Source: Chloroflexota bacterium
GTDB taxonomy: Bacteria > Chloroflexota > UBA6077 > FW602-bin22
Direction of reading: 5' to 3'
Length of the DNA: 39,727 nucleotides
Assembly (NCBI GenBank): GCA_016875715.1
Contig: VGOZ01000026.1
Span: 1-39,727 of the forward strand
Shown here: in pieces, positions 9,665-18,385 of the stretch
How positions within the stretch are numbered: position 1 is the first letter of the stretch
Layout: every line of letters starts with the position of its first letter
The notes under the pieces: model-generated
The model's database searches: none
The model's input: the letters and a program-made list of their open reading frames with translations, nothing else
Told to the model about the DNA's origin: nothing
Made by a program: the position numbers and the translations under genes

Positions 9665-11002
9665 GTGGGCCGAGCCCGATCTCGACGAGCGTTCCTGAGG
9701 CTCACCGCCGGTCTGGGCTTCCTGTGGGCTTGTGCCCCGACGGCTCCGACCACCGCGCCGCCGGCCGAACCAGCATCCGCGGTGCCCGCGGCCCGGACAT
9801 CGCGGGTTCTCTGGTCCAACTGGGCCGTCGATGCGGGCTCACTGGCCAGGCTCGCCGAGCAGGAACGAACGTTCGAGGCTGCGCACATCTCGATCGATCT
9901 TGAGCTTCAGAACACGCCTTCCGCCGAGTACATGACCCGTCTCCTCGCCTCCTTCGCGGCTGATCAGGCGCCCGATGTGATCCGTCTGAACACCGAACAG
10001 TTGACCATCTTCGTCTCTCGCGATCAGATCGTCGATCTGGATCCCCTGGCGAAGTCGATGCCGAGCGCCTGGCTCGCGCGCACCGACATCAAGCCCGGTC
10101 TGGTCGAGCGGTTCCGCCTGGGGAAGGGCCTGAGCGCCCTGCCGTATGGCGGCGACATGGACGCGCTGTATGTCAATAGGTCGCTTTTCAAGGACGTGGG
10201 AGAGGAACCGCCACCGGCCGACTACACGGACCCGTCCTGGACCTACGCTCGGGCACTGGCGCTCGCGCAGAAGCTGACGCGCAGGCGGGACGGTATCGCC
10301 CAGTCGTTGGGCATCGATATTGGCGGTTACCGATACGAAGGCCACGTCGAGAACGCCGGAGGAAGCTGGTTCACTGCCGATGGCACGAAATTCGCCGGGC
10401 ACGAGGGGGGTGCCGTCGCGGCAATCGACTGGCTGGCATCACTGCTCCTCAAGCACCGCGTCGCGGCAGTCCCCGCCACCGACGAGGCCCGCTCGTTCGC
10501 GTTCGCCACAGGGAAACTCGCGATGTCGTGGTCCGGTGTCTCCCAGGTCAGCAATCGGCTGGCTGACGTGGGCGAGCGATTCGAGTGGGATGTGTACCCG
10601 GTACCGCGGTGGGGCACGAATCCGCGGGTGGTGAAGAGTGGCTTTAGTGCGCTTACGCTCGGTACGCGGAGCAAGGAGCGTGATGCAGCCTGGCAGCTCC
10701 TCCATTTCATCACTGGCCCGGTCGGGTCGCTGCCAGACGTCGAGACCGGGTGGTCGCTTCCCGTGTTCACTTCGCTTGACAGCCGGTACTTCTCTCGAGT
10801 CGGTACGACGAAGAACCTGCGGGTGGCACTCGATGGCCCGGCCTATCCGTCGAAGTTCCCGATGTGGACGAACAAGAACTACGCCGAGGCGTGGCGGGCG
10901 GTCCAGCGAGCCATCGATGTTGTGTTCCAGGGTAAGGAGACGGCCGGGGACGCGCTGGGCTCGATCCGTGCGCAGGTGGAAGAACTGCTCGCCCGGTCCT
11001 AG
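9665..11002 (+). CDS. Extracellular solute-binding lipoprotein (ABC transporter family 1, sugar type)
   Basis: 445-residue periplasmic or surface-tethered binding protein of the ABC sugar-uptake class. The N-terminus has a twin-arginine-like start (RSRRAFLRL, residues 6-13), a short hydrophobic core and a lipobox ending at Cys23 (FLWAC), followed by a Pro/Thr/Ala linker. The mature part begins with the typical strand VLWSNWAVD, then FEAAHISIDLELQNTPSAEYMTRLLASFAA and ALPYGGDMDALYVN, the ligand-binding domain landmarks. The start is GTG at 9665, chosen for the GGGAGG at 9654-9659. The frame stays open back to 9554, but that would put about 37 extra residues before the signal. No permease or ATPase gene is adjacent, so it is an orphan binding protein. 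The ligand is unknown. Confidence 0.88.
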   Translation: MGRARSRRAFLRLTAGLGFLWACAPTAPTTAPPAEPASAVPAARTSRVLWSNWAVDAGSLARLAEQERTFEAAHISIDLELQNTPSAEYMTRLLASFAADQAPDVIRLNTEQLTIFVSRDQIVDLDPLAKSMPSAWLARTDIKPGLVERFRLGKGLSALPYGGDMDALYVNRSLFKDVGEEPPPADYTDPSWTYARALALAQKLTRRRDGIAQSLGIDIGGYRYEGHVENAGGSWFTADGTKFAGHEGGAVAAIDWLASLLLKHRVAAVPATDEARSFAFATGKLAMSWSGVSQVSNRLADVGERFEWDVYPVPRWGTNPRVVKSGFSALTLGTRSKERDAAWQLLHFITGPVGSLPDVETGWSLPVFTSLDSRYFSRVGTTKNLRVALDGPAYPSKFPMWTNKNYAEAWRAVQRAIDVVFQGKETAGDALGSIRAQVEELLARS

Positions 11003-11036
11003 TCGCGAGCGCCTTGCCGCGGCCCGATTCGCCGAC

Positions 11037-11939
11037 CTACGAGGGGGCGAGCGCCTTCTCGTACTGCCAGAAGCAGCGATCGATCCGCGCGCCCACGTGG
11101 TCGGCGTAGAAGCCCTTCGGACCCACCCACTGAATGTCGCAGCGCGGGAACCCAGCCGACCGTAAATCGGCCAGGCAGCGCCGGAGCAGGAGCGCGCCGA
11201 TCCCGAGGCCACGGAGCGATGGATCGGTCTGCATGGGGCCGAACTGCGCCGGGCCCGAAACCGAGTGCGTCGCGAATGCGACGATTGCGTCGCCCTGCAG
11301 CGCGATGTGCGTCGAGATCGGTGCGCGCCGAAATGACCGGGCTACCTCGACGCGCCAGTTGGGACTCATCGCCGCCACTGCGAGGCGGTCTCGGTCTCCG
11401 TGCTCGAGCCGTCGAATGACGATACCTCGCGTCGCCAACGACACCTCCGCCTCAGAGGTGTCCAGGCGCGCGTGGGTGAGGTCGACCACCATGTTGCAGG
11501 CGGCGTGCTTCTGTTCGTACCCCCGTCGCTCGAGCATGCTGACCATGTCCGTGAGGCGGAAGTCCACGCCAGGGCGCAGGTAGTAAGGCGCATCATGGAA
11601 GATGCGGCAGGTGCGGGCACCTCGCTGGCCGAGTCGATCTTCGAGTTCACCAAGCAGACGGCTGCCGATTCCGCGCCGTCGCCACTCCGGTGCGACGGCG
11701 AACAGTTTTGCGTGCCCTCGTTCGCCTCGGCGCACTCCCGCGATTGCGCCGGCGAGCGCACCATTCGCCCAAGCGGCGATGAGCAACGCGCGATCGAAGT
11801 CCATGTCTTCGAACACGGCTTCGCGGAGTTGGTCGAGCGGGAAGCGATCGACCGGTGAGGCGCGATCGATCAGCGCTGCTACCGCGCCCAGACCGTCGCT
11901 GCCCCACCCATCGAGGACGATGTCAGCGCGCTCGGGCAC
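11037..11939 (-). CDS. Protein with two GNAT acetyltransferase domains
   Basis: 300 residues with two GCN5-related N-acetyltransferase units. The first (about 10-140) has the acetyl-CoA loop VAPEWRRRGIGSRLL. The second (about 160-300) has TDPSLRGLGIGALLLRRCL. The organisation resembles tandem-GNAT proteins such as mycothiol synthase, but I see no specific support for that function. The start is GTG at 11939, preceded by GGGAGG with a five-base gap. A longer frame to 12017 would run into the nicotinate phosphoribosyltransferase gene and is rejected. It is divergent from pncB, and convergent with and 34 bases from the solute-binding gene. Confidence 0.82.
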   Translation of the reverse strand: MPERADIVLDGWGSDGLGAVAALIDRASPVDRFPLDQLREAVFEDMDFDRALLIAAWANGALAGAIAGVRRGERGHAKLFAVAPEWRRRGIGSRLLGELEDRLGQRGARTCRIFHDAPYYLRPGVDFRLTDMVSMLERRGYEQKHAACNMVVDLTHARLDTSEAEVSLATRGIVIRRLEHGDRDRLAVAAMSPNWRVEVARSFRRAPISTHIALQGDAIVAFATHSVSGPAQFGPMQTDPSLRGLGIGALLLRRCLADLRSAGFPRCDIQWVGPKGFYADHVGARIDRCFWQYEKALAPS

Positions 11940-11968
11940 GTTTCCCTCCCCGTCCGCGAATCCGCCTA

Positions 11969-11978
11969 ACCGTATAAT
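11969..11978. promoter_or_regulatory. Overlapping divergent -10 elements, pncB and GNAT gene
   Basis: A perfect TATAAT sits at 11973-11978 on the plus strand, and TACGGT at 11974-11969 on the minus strand. The plus element places transcription start near 11985, seven bases before the ATG at 11992. The minus element gives a leader of about 20 bases with GGGAGG. The overlap means the two polymerases cannot occupy both promoters at once. Confidence 0.5.
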
Positions 11979-11991
11979 GCCGGCCACCTCG

Positions 11992-13452
11992 ATGTCGGTC
12001 GGCACCTCGCTCGGCAAGATTGCGGTGTCGCTCGGTCGGCCGGCCCAGGCCCAGTATCAGCCGCTGCACCCGGGTCTAATGACCGACATGTACCATCCGG
12101 ACAGCGCCTACGTCGCCTGGGTGAACAGGCGCAACGACATCGTCACGTTCGACCTCTACGCCCGCCGCGCGCCGTTCGGCGGAGCCTACCTCCTCTTTGC
12201 GGGCCTCGAGACAGCGCTCCATTTCGTCCGTGACTTCCGGTTCACCGACGAGGACGTTCGCTTCCTCGCCCAGATACGCGACTACGACCGTGGATACCTG
12301 GAGGAACTGCGCAACTTCCGTTTCAGCGGCGAGATCATTGCGATGCCCGAGGGTTCAGTCGCGTTCCCTGACGAGCCACTCCTGCGGGTGACCGGGCCTT
12401 TCCGCGAAGCGCTGCTTCTCGAATCGGGCCTGCTCAATTCGATAAACCTGGCCACGCTCATCGCGACGAAGGCGGCGCGCATCGTGCAGGTCGCGCGCGG
12501 GCGGCGTGTAGCCGAGTTCGCGTTGCGCCGCGCCCAGGAGCCGTTCGTGGTGACCCGATCCGCCTATATCGGCGGCATGTCATCGACGTCGTTTGTCGCG
12601 GCGGCGTTCGAGTATCGGCTGCAGGCAACGGGCACGATTCCGCACGCTCTGGTCCAGTTGTTCGATAGCGAGCGAGAGGCCTTCGCAGCGGTCGCGGCCA
12701 GCTTCAATCGCTACACACTGGTGCTCGATACCTACGATGTCCGTCAGGCCATCGCCAACGCGATCGATGTCGCCCGCGAGTATCACGATCGGCTCGGACA
12801 CACTCTGGCCGCGGTCCGACTCGATTCTGGCGACTTCGATTGCGATGCGCGGATCGTCCGTGCGGCGCTCGATCGAGCCGGACTGACCTCGACACGCATC
12901 GTCGTCAGCGGAGACCTCGACGAATTCTCGATCCACGATCTCGTCACACGGGGAGCACCGATCGATGCGTTCGGTGTCGGTACCCGGATCGGCGTCGGTG
13001 CTGGATCGGTCGAGCACGGCGTTGCCGGCGGCGCGCTCGGCGGCGTGTACAAACTCGTCAACGTCGAGACCGCCTCGGGCGATACGCCGCGAATAAAGAC
13101 CGCCGGCGATAAGACCACCTGGCCGGGAAAGAAGGAGGTCTACCGGGTCGGCGCTTTCGATCACGATGTCGTCGCCCTCGAGGGTGAGTCGCGCCCACCG
13201 GACTCGCAGCGCCTCCTCCGCCCCGTCGTCCAAGACGGTGCGCTCCTCGCTGGCTCGCTCCCGCCGCTCTCGGAGATCTGGGAGTTCGCCCAGCAGAATC
13301 TGCGCGACCTCCCCGAGCCGTTCCACGCGCTCACGAACGGTGCGCGCTACGACGTGCGCTTCAGCGACGGGTTGCGATCGCTTCGCGAGGAGTTGCGATC
13401 GCACGTCGAGTCGAACGGTCGCGGCGCCACCGAGGCGATCCCGCCCCGGTAG
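11992..13452 (+). CDS. pncB: Nicotinate phosphoribosyltransferase
   Basis: NAD salvage enzyme joining nicotinate and PRPP, with ATP hydrolysis, to give nicotinate mononucleotide. 486 residues. The N-terminal motif is GLMTDMYHPDSAYV. The catalytic core follows with GLLNSINLATLIATKAARIV, the TSAY-like block RSAYIGGMSSTS, VRLDSGD, VVSGDLDEFSIHDL and FGVGTRIGVGAGS, then KLVNVETASGDTPRIKTA. The length fits the bacterial family. An ATG at 11977 overlaps the TATAAT element itself, so the next in-frame ATG at 11992 is preferred. There is no Shine-Dalgarno sequence, so translation is probably near-leaderless. The frame is open far upstream (to 11602), but that part is antisense to the GNAT gene. Confidence 0.92.
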   Translation: MSVGTSLGKIAVSLGRPAQAQYQPLHPGLMTDMYHPDSAYVAWVNRRNDIVTFDLYARRAPFGGAYLLFAGLETALHFVRDFRFTDEDVRFLAQIRDYDRGYLEELRNFRFSGEIIAMPEGSVAFPDEPLLRVTGPFREALLLESGLLNSINLATLIATKAARIVQVARGRRVAEFALRRAQEPFVVTRSAYIGGMSSTSFVAAAFEYRLQATGTIPHALVQLFDSEREAFAAVAASFNRYTLVLDTYDVRQAIANAIDVAREYHDRLGHTLAAVRLDSGDFDCDARIVRAALDRAGLTSTRIVVSGDLDEFSIHDLVTRGAPIDAFGVGTRIGVGAGSVEHGVAGGALGGVYKLVNVETASGDTPRIKTAGDKTTWPGKKEVYRVGAFDHDVVALEGESRPPDSQRLLRPVVQDGALLAGSLPPLSEIWEFAQQNLRDLPEPFHALTNGARYDVRFSDGLRSLREELRSHVESNGRGATEAIPPR

Positions 13453-13469
13453 AGTGCTCGGGTTACATT
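13450..13469 (+). promoter_or_regulatory. Candidate -10 elements ahead of pepF
   Basis: TAGAGT at 13450-13455 includes the pncB TAG stop; TACATT follows at 13464-13469. A small inverted repeat (TCGGG/CCCGA, 8-base loop) spans the second. Either element could drive pepF. No -35 is evident. Confidence 0.25.
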
Positions 13470-13540
13470 GCCCGAATAAAGGCGCGCGAGGGCGGGTGCC
13501 AAACGTCGCTATCCTCCCTGGCCGGGAGGGCTGATCCAAC

Positions 13541-15364
13541 GTGACTGACACGAGTGCCCGCAAGCGGCGATCCGACATCGCCATCTCCGAAACCTGGAAT
13601 ATCACCTCGGTCTTCGCCGAAGACGCCGCGTTCGATAGGACCTTCGCACAACTGGAAGCTGCGATACCCCTGCTCGCGCCGATGTCCGGAACGATCGGTC
13701 GATCTGCCGAGGATCTCCTCGCCGTCTTCATGGCCCGCGACGCGATCGGTGAGCCGCTCGAACGACTCAACGTCTATGCCAGCATGGTGCACGACGTCGA
13801 TACGGCGGATCCTCGGGGCCAGGCGCTGGCGAGTCGGGTGGAGGGACTCTGGGCGCGATTTGGCGCCGCCAGCGCTTTCATCGCGCCGGAGATGCTCCAG
13901 ATCCCGGCTGAGACGCTGGTGCAGTGGCGGGATTCACTCCCGGGACTGGCGCCGTATCGACGCACGATCGACGAGACGTTGCGCCTGCGCGATCACGTCC
14001 GATCGACCGAGGTCGAGGCCGTCCTCGCCGAGATGACCGAGGTTCGCGGTGCGGCAAGCGATATCACCGGCCTCCTGCGAAATGCTGATATGCAGTTTCC
14101 GTCGATCCGCGATGAGACGGGTAAGTCGATTCGGCTCAGCGAAGGCCTGTATCGCGTCCTCTTGGAGAGCCCTAACCGCCGCGTCCGCCGGTCGGCATTT
14201 CACGGCATCCTGGGCACGTATGGACGCTTCAAGAATACGCTGGGGGCAGGCCTCGCCCGAAGTGTGAAGGGCGATGTGGTGGATGCAAGGGTGCGACGGT
14301 ATAGCTCGGCGGTTGAGGCATCCCTCAAACCGCGCGACGTGCCCATCGAGGTCTATCGCACTCTCGTGCGGACATGCCGGGCGAACCTCCATGTGCTCCA
14401 CGACTACCTGCGCCTGCACAGGAGTGCACTGAACTACCGCACCCTCCATCCGTACGATCTGTTCATATCGATCGTGTCCGAGCAGCAACGCGATAGCTAC
14501 AGCTATCAGCGCGCGGTCGACGTCGTCATCGACTCCACCGCGCCCCTGGGCCGCGAGTACGGCCAGATCGCGCGGAAGGGATTGACCGAGGATCGCTGGG
14601 TCGATATTCACGAGACTCAAGGGAAGAGGTCAGGCGCTTACAGCGGCGGATCGTACGGCACGCACCCATTCGTCCTCCTGAACTTCCGCGGCACCGAGAC
14701 CGACGTGTTCACCCTCACCCACGAACTCGGTCATTCGATGCATTCGTGGTATACCCGGCAGACTCAGCCCTATCCGACCGGCGACTATCCGATCTTCCTC
14801 GCCGAGGTCGCCTCGACATTCAACGAGGAACTCCTCCGCCAGCACATGCTCGACCAGGCGACGGACCAACCGATGCGTCAGGCGGCGCTCATCGGCGCGG
14901 CTCTCGACGATTTCCGCGGCACGTTCTTCCGCCAGACGCTTTTCGCCGAGTTCGAACTCGAGATCCACGACCGGGTAGAGCGAGGTGAAGCCCTCACCGC
15001 GGAATCGATGACCGAGCTCTATCGCCGCCTCAACGAGGAGTACTACGGCGCGGTCGTCACGATCGACCCCGTGGTCTGGACCGAATGGGCGCGCATTCCC
15101 CACTTCTACTGGGCGTTCTATGTCTATCAGTACGCTACGGGACTGGTGGCGGCTATCGCGCTGGCCCAGCGCGTCTTGAGCGGCACTCCCGGCGCCGTGG
15201 AGAAGTATCTTGGCTTCTTGAAGGCGGGCAGTTCGGCCGATCCCCTCACGGTCCTTCGTGCCGCGGGGATCGATATGACCACGCCGGCACCGATCGAGAG
15301 AGCGCTCGGCCTCTTCGCCGAGCGGACCGCCCACCTGCGCTCCCTTCTGGGCGTGTCCGCTTGA
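13541..15364 (+). CDS. pepF: Oligoendopeptidase F (M3 family zinc metallopeptidase)
   Basis: Cytoplasmic zinc oligopeptidase cleaving peptides of roughly 7-20 residues. 607 residues, the usual size. The zinc motif HELGH is at 394-398 within TDVFTLTHELGHSMHSW, and the third ligand Glu at about 423 is in FLAEVASTFNE. The helical N-terminal M3 domain (SETWNITSVFAEDAAFDRTF) is complete. The C-terminal FYVYQYATGLVAAIALAQRVL is typical of PepF. The start is GTG at 13541, with GGGAGGG at 13524-13530. The stop overlaps the TTG start of cofE (TTGA), suggesting cotranscription with the F420 gene. Confidence 0.95.
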   Translation: MTDTSARKRRSDIAISETWNITSVFAEDAAFDRTFAQLEAAIPLLAPMSGTIGRSAEDLLAVFMARDAIGEPLERLNVYASMVHDVDTADPRGQALASRVEGLWARFGAASAFIAPEMLQIPAETLVQWRDSLPGLAPYRRTIDETLRLRDHVRSTEVEAVLAEMTEVRGAASDITGLLRNADMQFPSIRDETGKSIRLSEGLYRVLLESPNRRVRRSAFHGILGTYGRFKNTLGAGLARSVKGDVVDARVRRYSSAVEASLKPRDVPIEVYRTLVRTCRANLHVLHDYLRLHRSALNYRTLHPYDLFISIVSEQQRDSYSYQRAVDVVIDSTAPLGREYGQIARKGLTEDRWVDIHETQGKRSGAYSGGSYGTHPFVLLNFRGTETDVFTLTHELGHSMHSWYTRQTQPYPTGDYPIFLAEVASTFNEELLRQHMLDQATDQPMRQAALIGAALDDFRGTFFRQTLFAEFELEIHDRVERGEALTAESMTELYRRLNEEYYGAVVTIDPVVWTEWARIPHFYWAFYVYQYATGLVAAIALAQRVLSGTPGAVEKYLGFLKAGSSADPLTVLRAAGIDMTTPAPIERALGLFAERTAHLRSLLGVSA

Positions 15365-16152
15365 GCGATCCCAGGCGCGAGGCAGCCGCGCCCGTGCATG
15401 GCGTGGCGCTCTATGCCCTGGAAGGCATCCCGGAGATCCGGCCCGGCGACGACATCGTGCGCGAGATCCTCGCCTCGGCAGATCGCGGACCGGGTATCGG
15501 GCCCGGCGATATCCTCGTCGTTACCCACAAGATCGTCTCGAAGGCCGAGGGCCGTCTGGTCGATCTGGCCGGGATCGTCCCCTCGCCGTTCGCAGCCGCG
15601 TTCGGGCAGACCTGGGGCAAGGATCCGCGGCAGGTCGAGGTGGTCCTGCGTGAGGCACGGCGAATCGTCAAGATGGCGAATGGCGTCCTGATCACTGAGA
15701 CGAAGCACGGCCTCATCTGCGCCAACAGCGGTGTCGATGCGTCCAATGTCCCGGGCGATTGCATTGTCTGCCTGCTGCCCCTCGATCCCGATGCGTCCGC
15801 AGAGCACGTGCGCCGAGCGATCGCCGAGCGTACCGGTCGCGAGGTCGCGGTCATCATCTCGGACTCCTTCGGGCGCGCCTGGCGCAACGGGATTGTCAAT
15901 GTCGCGATCGGCGTCGCGGGCATGGATCCGTTCGCGGACTACCGAGGCCATAACGATCCGCACGGCTACCCGCTCGTGGCGAGTCGTCTGGCGATCGCCG
16001 ACGAACTGGCTGCCGCGGCCGAACTCGTGATGGGCAAACTCGATGCGCGGCCGGTGGCAATCGTGCGCGGGTACGCTTACGGCGCCCCTAGCGAAGGAGC
16101 CTCGCACGGACGCCACCTGATCATGGACGCGGCGAGGGACCTGTTCCGATGA
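15361..16152 (+). CDS. cofE: Coenzyme F420-0:L-glutamate ligase
   Basis: GTP-dependent ligase that adds glutamate residues to F420-0, the last step of coenzyme F420 synthesis. 263 residues, single-domain like archaeal CofE and without the nitroreductase-like domain of actinobacterial FbiB. Landmarks are DILVVTHKIVSKAEGR, GLICANSGVDASNV, VAVIISDSFGRAWRNG and AGMDPFADYRGHNDPHGYPL. The start is taken as TTG at 15361, overlapping the pepF stop; GTG at 15394 (residue 12) is an alternative, and the frame's upstream extension to 15085 is antisense-like shadow. Its stop overlaps the ATG of the LLM oxidoreductase (ATGA), linking cofactor synthesis to a cofactor user. Confidence 0.93.
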   Translation: MSDPRREAAAPVHGVALYALEGIPEIRPGDDIVREILASADRGPGIGPGDILVVTHKIVSKAEGRLVDLAGIVPSPFAAAFGQTWGKDPRQVEVVLREARRIVKMANGVLITETKHGLICANSGVDASNVPGDCIVCLLPLDPDASAEHVRRAIAERTGREVAVIISDSFGRAWRNGIVNVAIGVAGMDPFADYRGHNDPHGYPLVASRLAIADELAAAAELVMGKLDARPVAIVRGYAYGAPSEGASHGRHLIMDAARDLFR

Positions 16153-17082
16153 ATATCAGCCTCGATCTGAAGGAGTTCACCTGGCCGGGTGGCCCAGCGG
16201 CCATCGGAAAGACGATGGCCTCGATCGCACAACGCGCCGAGGCTTCCGGCTTCTATGCCATCTGGGCGATGGATCACTTCCTCCAGTTGCCCTTCTTCGG
16301 GCCAGCCGAGAACGACATGCCCGAGTGCTACAGCCTGCTCAACTTCATCGCCGGTCACACCGAGCGAGTCAAACTGGGCGTGATGGTTACCGGTGTGACC
16401 TACCGTCATCCTGGCTTCCTAGTCAAGCAGGTCATCACCCCTGGATGTCCTCTCCGGCGGTCGCGCGTACGTCGGAATCGGCGCGGCATGATTCGAGCGC
16501 GAACATGCCGGCCTGGGTTTCCCATTCCCCCCGCTCGCCGAGCGCTTCCGCCGTCTCGAGGAAACGCTCCAGATCGCGCGGAAGATGTGGTCGGGCGATC
16601 GCACACCTTTCGAGGGTCGGTACTACCAGTTGGCCGAGCCGATCTGCGAGCCACGGCCGGTGAGCCGGCCGTGGCCGCCCATCCTCCTCGGGGGATCGGG
16701 CGAGCAGAAGACGTTGCGCTTCGTGGCGCGCTATGCCGATGCCTGCAACGTTTCCGGCGCGGATTGATACGAACAACGGCATGACCCGGCACGTGCGCAG
16801 CACGTTCTTCCCGCGCTGAGGCATAAGCTGGACGTTCGGCGCGAGCACTGCCATGCCGAGGGACGTGCCTACGACGCGATCGAGAAGACCACGAACCTGC
16901 GCGTGCGCCTCTCGCGGGATGGTCGAAATGGAACCTACACGCCGGAGACTGCCCTGGAACTGTTCAGCGGCTACGGCGGACTTGGCTTCACCCACGCGAA
17001 CTGCATCATCTCGGATATGCACGATCCGGGAACCCTCGAACTCTGGGGAGAGTGGGTGATTCCGGCGGCAAAGCGCCTGTAG
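16149..17082 (+). pseudogene. LLM-class F420-dependent oxidoreductase, interrupted three times
   Basis: Luciferase-like TIM-barrel oxidoreductase that would use F420H2. The first about 96 residues (MNISLDLKEFTW to TYRHPGFLVKQVIT) are in one frame. After the four-C run at 16438-16441 the match continues one base later with LDVLSGGRAYVGIGAA. A TGA at 16489-16491 sits where the family has Trp (GIGAAW-FEREH), followed by FEREHAGLGFPFPPLAERFRRLEETL and PPILLGGSGEQKTLRFVARYADACN. A second TGA lies at 16765-16767, followed by about 20 odd codons and then RHKLDVRREHCHAEGRAYDAIEKT up to the normal end (TAG 17080-17082). From 16441 on, all is one frame, so three lesions explain everything. It directly overlaps cofE by ATGA. 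Three separate lesions favour a true pseudogene over error. Confidence 0.88.
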
Positions 17083-17099
17083 GATCGGATAGTCCGAGA

Positions 17100-17221
17100 G
17101 GCTTCCTCGATCTGGTAATGAAGCTGCGCGAGGCGGAGCAGCGACCCTACACGCAGCGCGATACGCCGATCTTCACCTGCATCGCCATACGATGAACGAG
17201 GTGCTGGACTTGCTCGGATAG
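17100..17221 (+). pseudogene. Short unassigned gene remnant, two frames
   Basis: Codons from 17100 read GFLDLVMKLREAEQRPYTQRDTP up to IFTCIAIR before a TGA. In another frame, HRHTMNEVLDLLG follows and ends at TAG 17219-17221. The amphipathic helix plus YTxRDTPIF resembles the C-terminus of chlorite-dismutase/HemQ-like proteins, but the piece is too short to assign with confidence. It lies between the broken LLM gene and bioY, in the same orientation as the former, and looks like the 3' stump of a deleted gene. Confidence 0.3.
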
Positions 17222-17240
17222 GGCCAGCCCTCGATGCCGA

Positions 17241-17795
17241 TCAGCGCCGGTTGACGCGACCGATGCCCAGCCAGGCCGCCGCACCGAGAACCGACTTGAC
17301 GAGGTCACCCGGGATGTACGGCAGCAGTCCTGCCGCGATCGCGCGATCGGGCCCGATCGTGAGCGCCAGCCAGGGGACCCCGAACAGATAGACGGTGGCG
17401 CTGCCGAGGATGAACGCGGCGAGGACGCGTAGGGGGTCCCTCCCCCAGCGTTCGACGATCGCTCCCACGAGCGCCGCCGAGGCAATGAATCCGATCAGGT
17501 AGCCGCCCGTGGGGCCCAGCGCGTAGGGGATGCCGGAAGCGCCGCCGGCGAACACGGGCAGTCCGGCGAGGCCCTCCGCCAGGTACAGCGCCAGCGCCGC
17601 CGCGCCCCCGCGAGCGCCGAGCGTCGCGCCCACCAGCATCACGGCCAGCGTCTGCAGCGTGATCGGCACCGGCGAGAACGGCAGATCGAAGCGAGGCTGG
17701 GCCGAGAGGGCAACGAGCAGCGAACCGCCGAGGATGAGCGCCAGATCGAGGCCGCGCGCCCTTCCCCCGATTCGCCGGACGAGCAGTTCCCGCAC
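17241..17795 (-). CDS. bioY: Biotin transporter BioY (ECF S-component)
   Basis: Membrane substrate-binding subunit for biotin uptake, normally working with the shared energy-coupling module EcfT/EcfA; no such genes are in this window. 184 residues with about six membrane segments. Landmarks are SPVPITLQTLAVMLVGATLG, the loop AGGASGIPYALGPTGGYLIGF, and the C-terminal YIPGDLVKSVLGAAAWLGI. The start is GTG at 17795, six bases after the stop of the small DUF3553-like gene, so the two form an operon. The genome probably imports biotin. I see no BirA operator. Confidence 0.94.
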   Translation of the reverse strand: MRELLVRRIGGRARGLDLALILGGSLLVALSAQPRFDLPFSPVPITLQTLAVMLVGATLGARGGAAALALYLAEGLAGLPVFAGGASGIPYALGPTGGYLIGFIASAALVGAIVERWGRDPLRVLAAFILGSATVYLFGVPWLALTIGPDRAIAAGLLPYIPGDLVKSVLGAAAWLGIGRVNRR

Positions 17796-17801
17796 GGCCG
17801 G

Positions 17802-18044
17802 TCACTCTAGCCGCGGCGCGCCACCCTCGCCACCTGAATGAAACCTGGGGATCTGGCCATTGTCACGCCGTTCCGGGACCCGCCGCACATCCGTGATGAG
17901 GTAGTAGCCGTGCTTGTCCACATCGGGCCAGAACACGTGGAGCACGGCGGGCTTGCCCTGCACCACCTCCGTGACCTCGCCAATACCGAGTTCCGGCCGC
18001 GCCGGGTGCAGCACGCGGGTCGGCTCGCGCTCTCCTCGGGCCAT
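17802..18044 (-). CDS. Small DUF3553-like protein
   Basis: 80 residues. The core RVLHPARPELGIGEVTEVVQ, followed by KPAVLHVFWPDVDKHGYYLI, resembles DUF3553, a small beta-barrel-like module with the pattern V.HP.RPEWGiG.V. The remainder is a polar tail. The start is ATG at 18044. AAGGG abuts the ATG too closely for a good ribosome-binding site, so either a leaderless start or another start is possible. The frame remains open upstream to 18146, but that would overlap the divergent membrane-protein gene. It is six bases upstream of bioY in the same direction. Confidence 0.6.
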   Translation of the reverse strand: MARGEREPTRVLHPARPELGIGEVTEVVQGKPAVLHVFWPDVDKHGYYLITDVRRVPERRDNGQIPRFHSGGEGGAPRLE

Positions 18045-18052
18045 CCCTTGAC

Positions 18053-18058
18053 TACACT
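18053..18058 (+). promoter_or_regulatory. Leaderless -10 element TACACT
   Basis: TACACT ends six bases before the ATG at 18065, so transcription would start at or beside the A of the start codon. No ribosome-binding sequence lies between. Textbook leaderless geometry. Confidence 0.55.
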
Positions 18059-18064
18059 GGGACC

Positions 18065-18385
18065 ATGGCCCGCAACCTCGCCGATGACGAGGACCTCCAG
18101 GAAGACGAGGAAGACGGGAAGAAACCGCCGAAGAAGCCGCGCCCACCGCGCGATTGGCCCCTCATCGCGATGATCGCGGGGGCGGCGACGTTCCTCATGG
18201 TGTTCAGTCTCATCACGATTATGGCGCCGCGCCGTCCGATCCTGCTCATCCGCACGATCGGGGAGGCGACCCCCGCGCGCCTCGCCGCCCAGGACCAGGC
18301 CCCGGCGACGACTCCTGCGCCCGCCGCGAAGACTGACGTCGCCGCGAAGCCCGCCGAGACCACGAAACCCGCCGCGAAACCGTAA
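18065..18385 (+). CDS. Small single-pass membrane protein with acidic N-terminus and Ala/Pro/Lys-rich tail
   Basis: 106 residues of unknown function. The cytoplasmic head is acidic, then basic (LADDEDLQEDEEDGKKPPKKP). One membrane helix follows (about 32-53, WPLIAMIAGAATFLMVFSLI), then a low-complexity extracytoplasmic tail with repeated AKP/TTKPAA units. The topology suggests a type II anchored protein with a wall-spanning linker. The start at ATG 18065 is supported by the TACACT element six bases before it. It is divergent from the DUF3553-bioY pair by 20 bases. No family is recognised. Confidence 0.7.
   Translation: MARNLADDEDLQEDEEDGKKPPKKPRPPRDWPLIAMIAGAATFLMVFSLITIMAPRRPILLIRTIGEATPARLAAQDQAPATTPAPAAKTDVAAKPAETTKPAAKP

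Noticed and set aside
11602-11991. Longer N-terminus for nicotinate phosphoribosyltransferase
   Set aside because: The extension is antisense to the GNAT gene, runs through the promoter and is not part of the family.
13458-13475. Terminator hairpin after pncB
   Set aside because: The stem is only five base pairs, and no T run follows.
12580-13770. Minus-strand open frame of about 396 codons across pncB and pepF
   Set aside because: Spans two real genes in antisense and has no protein-like motif.
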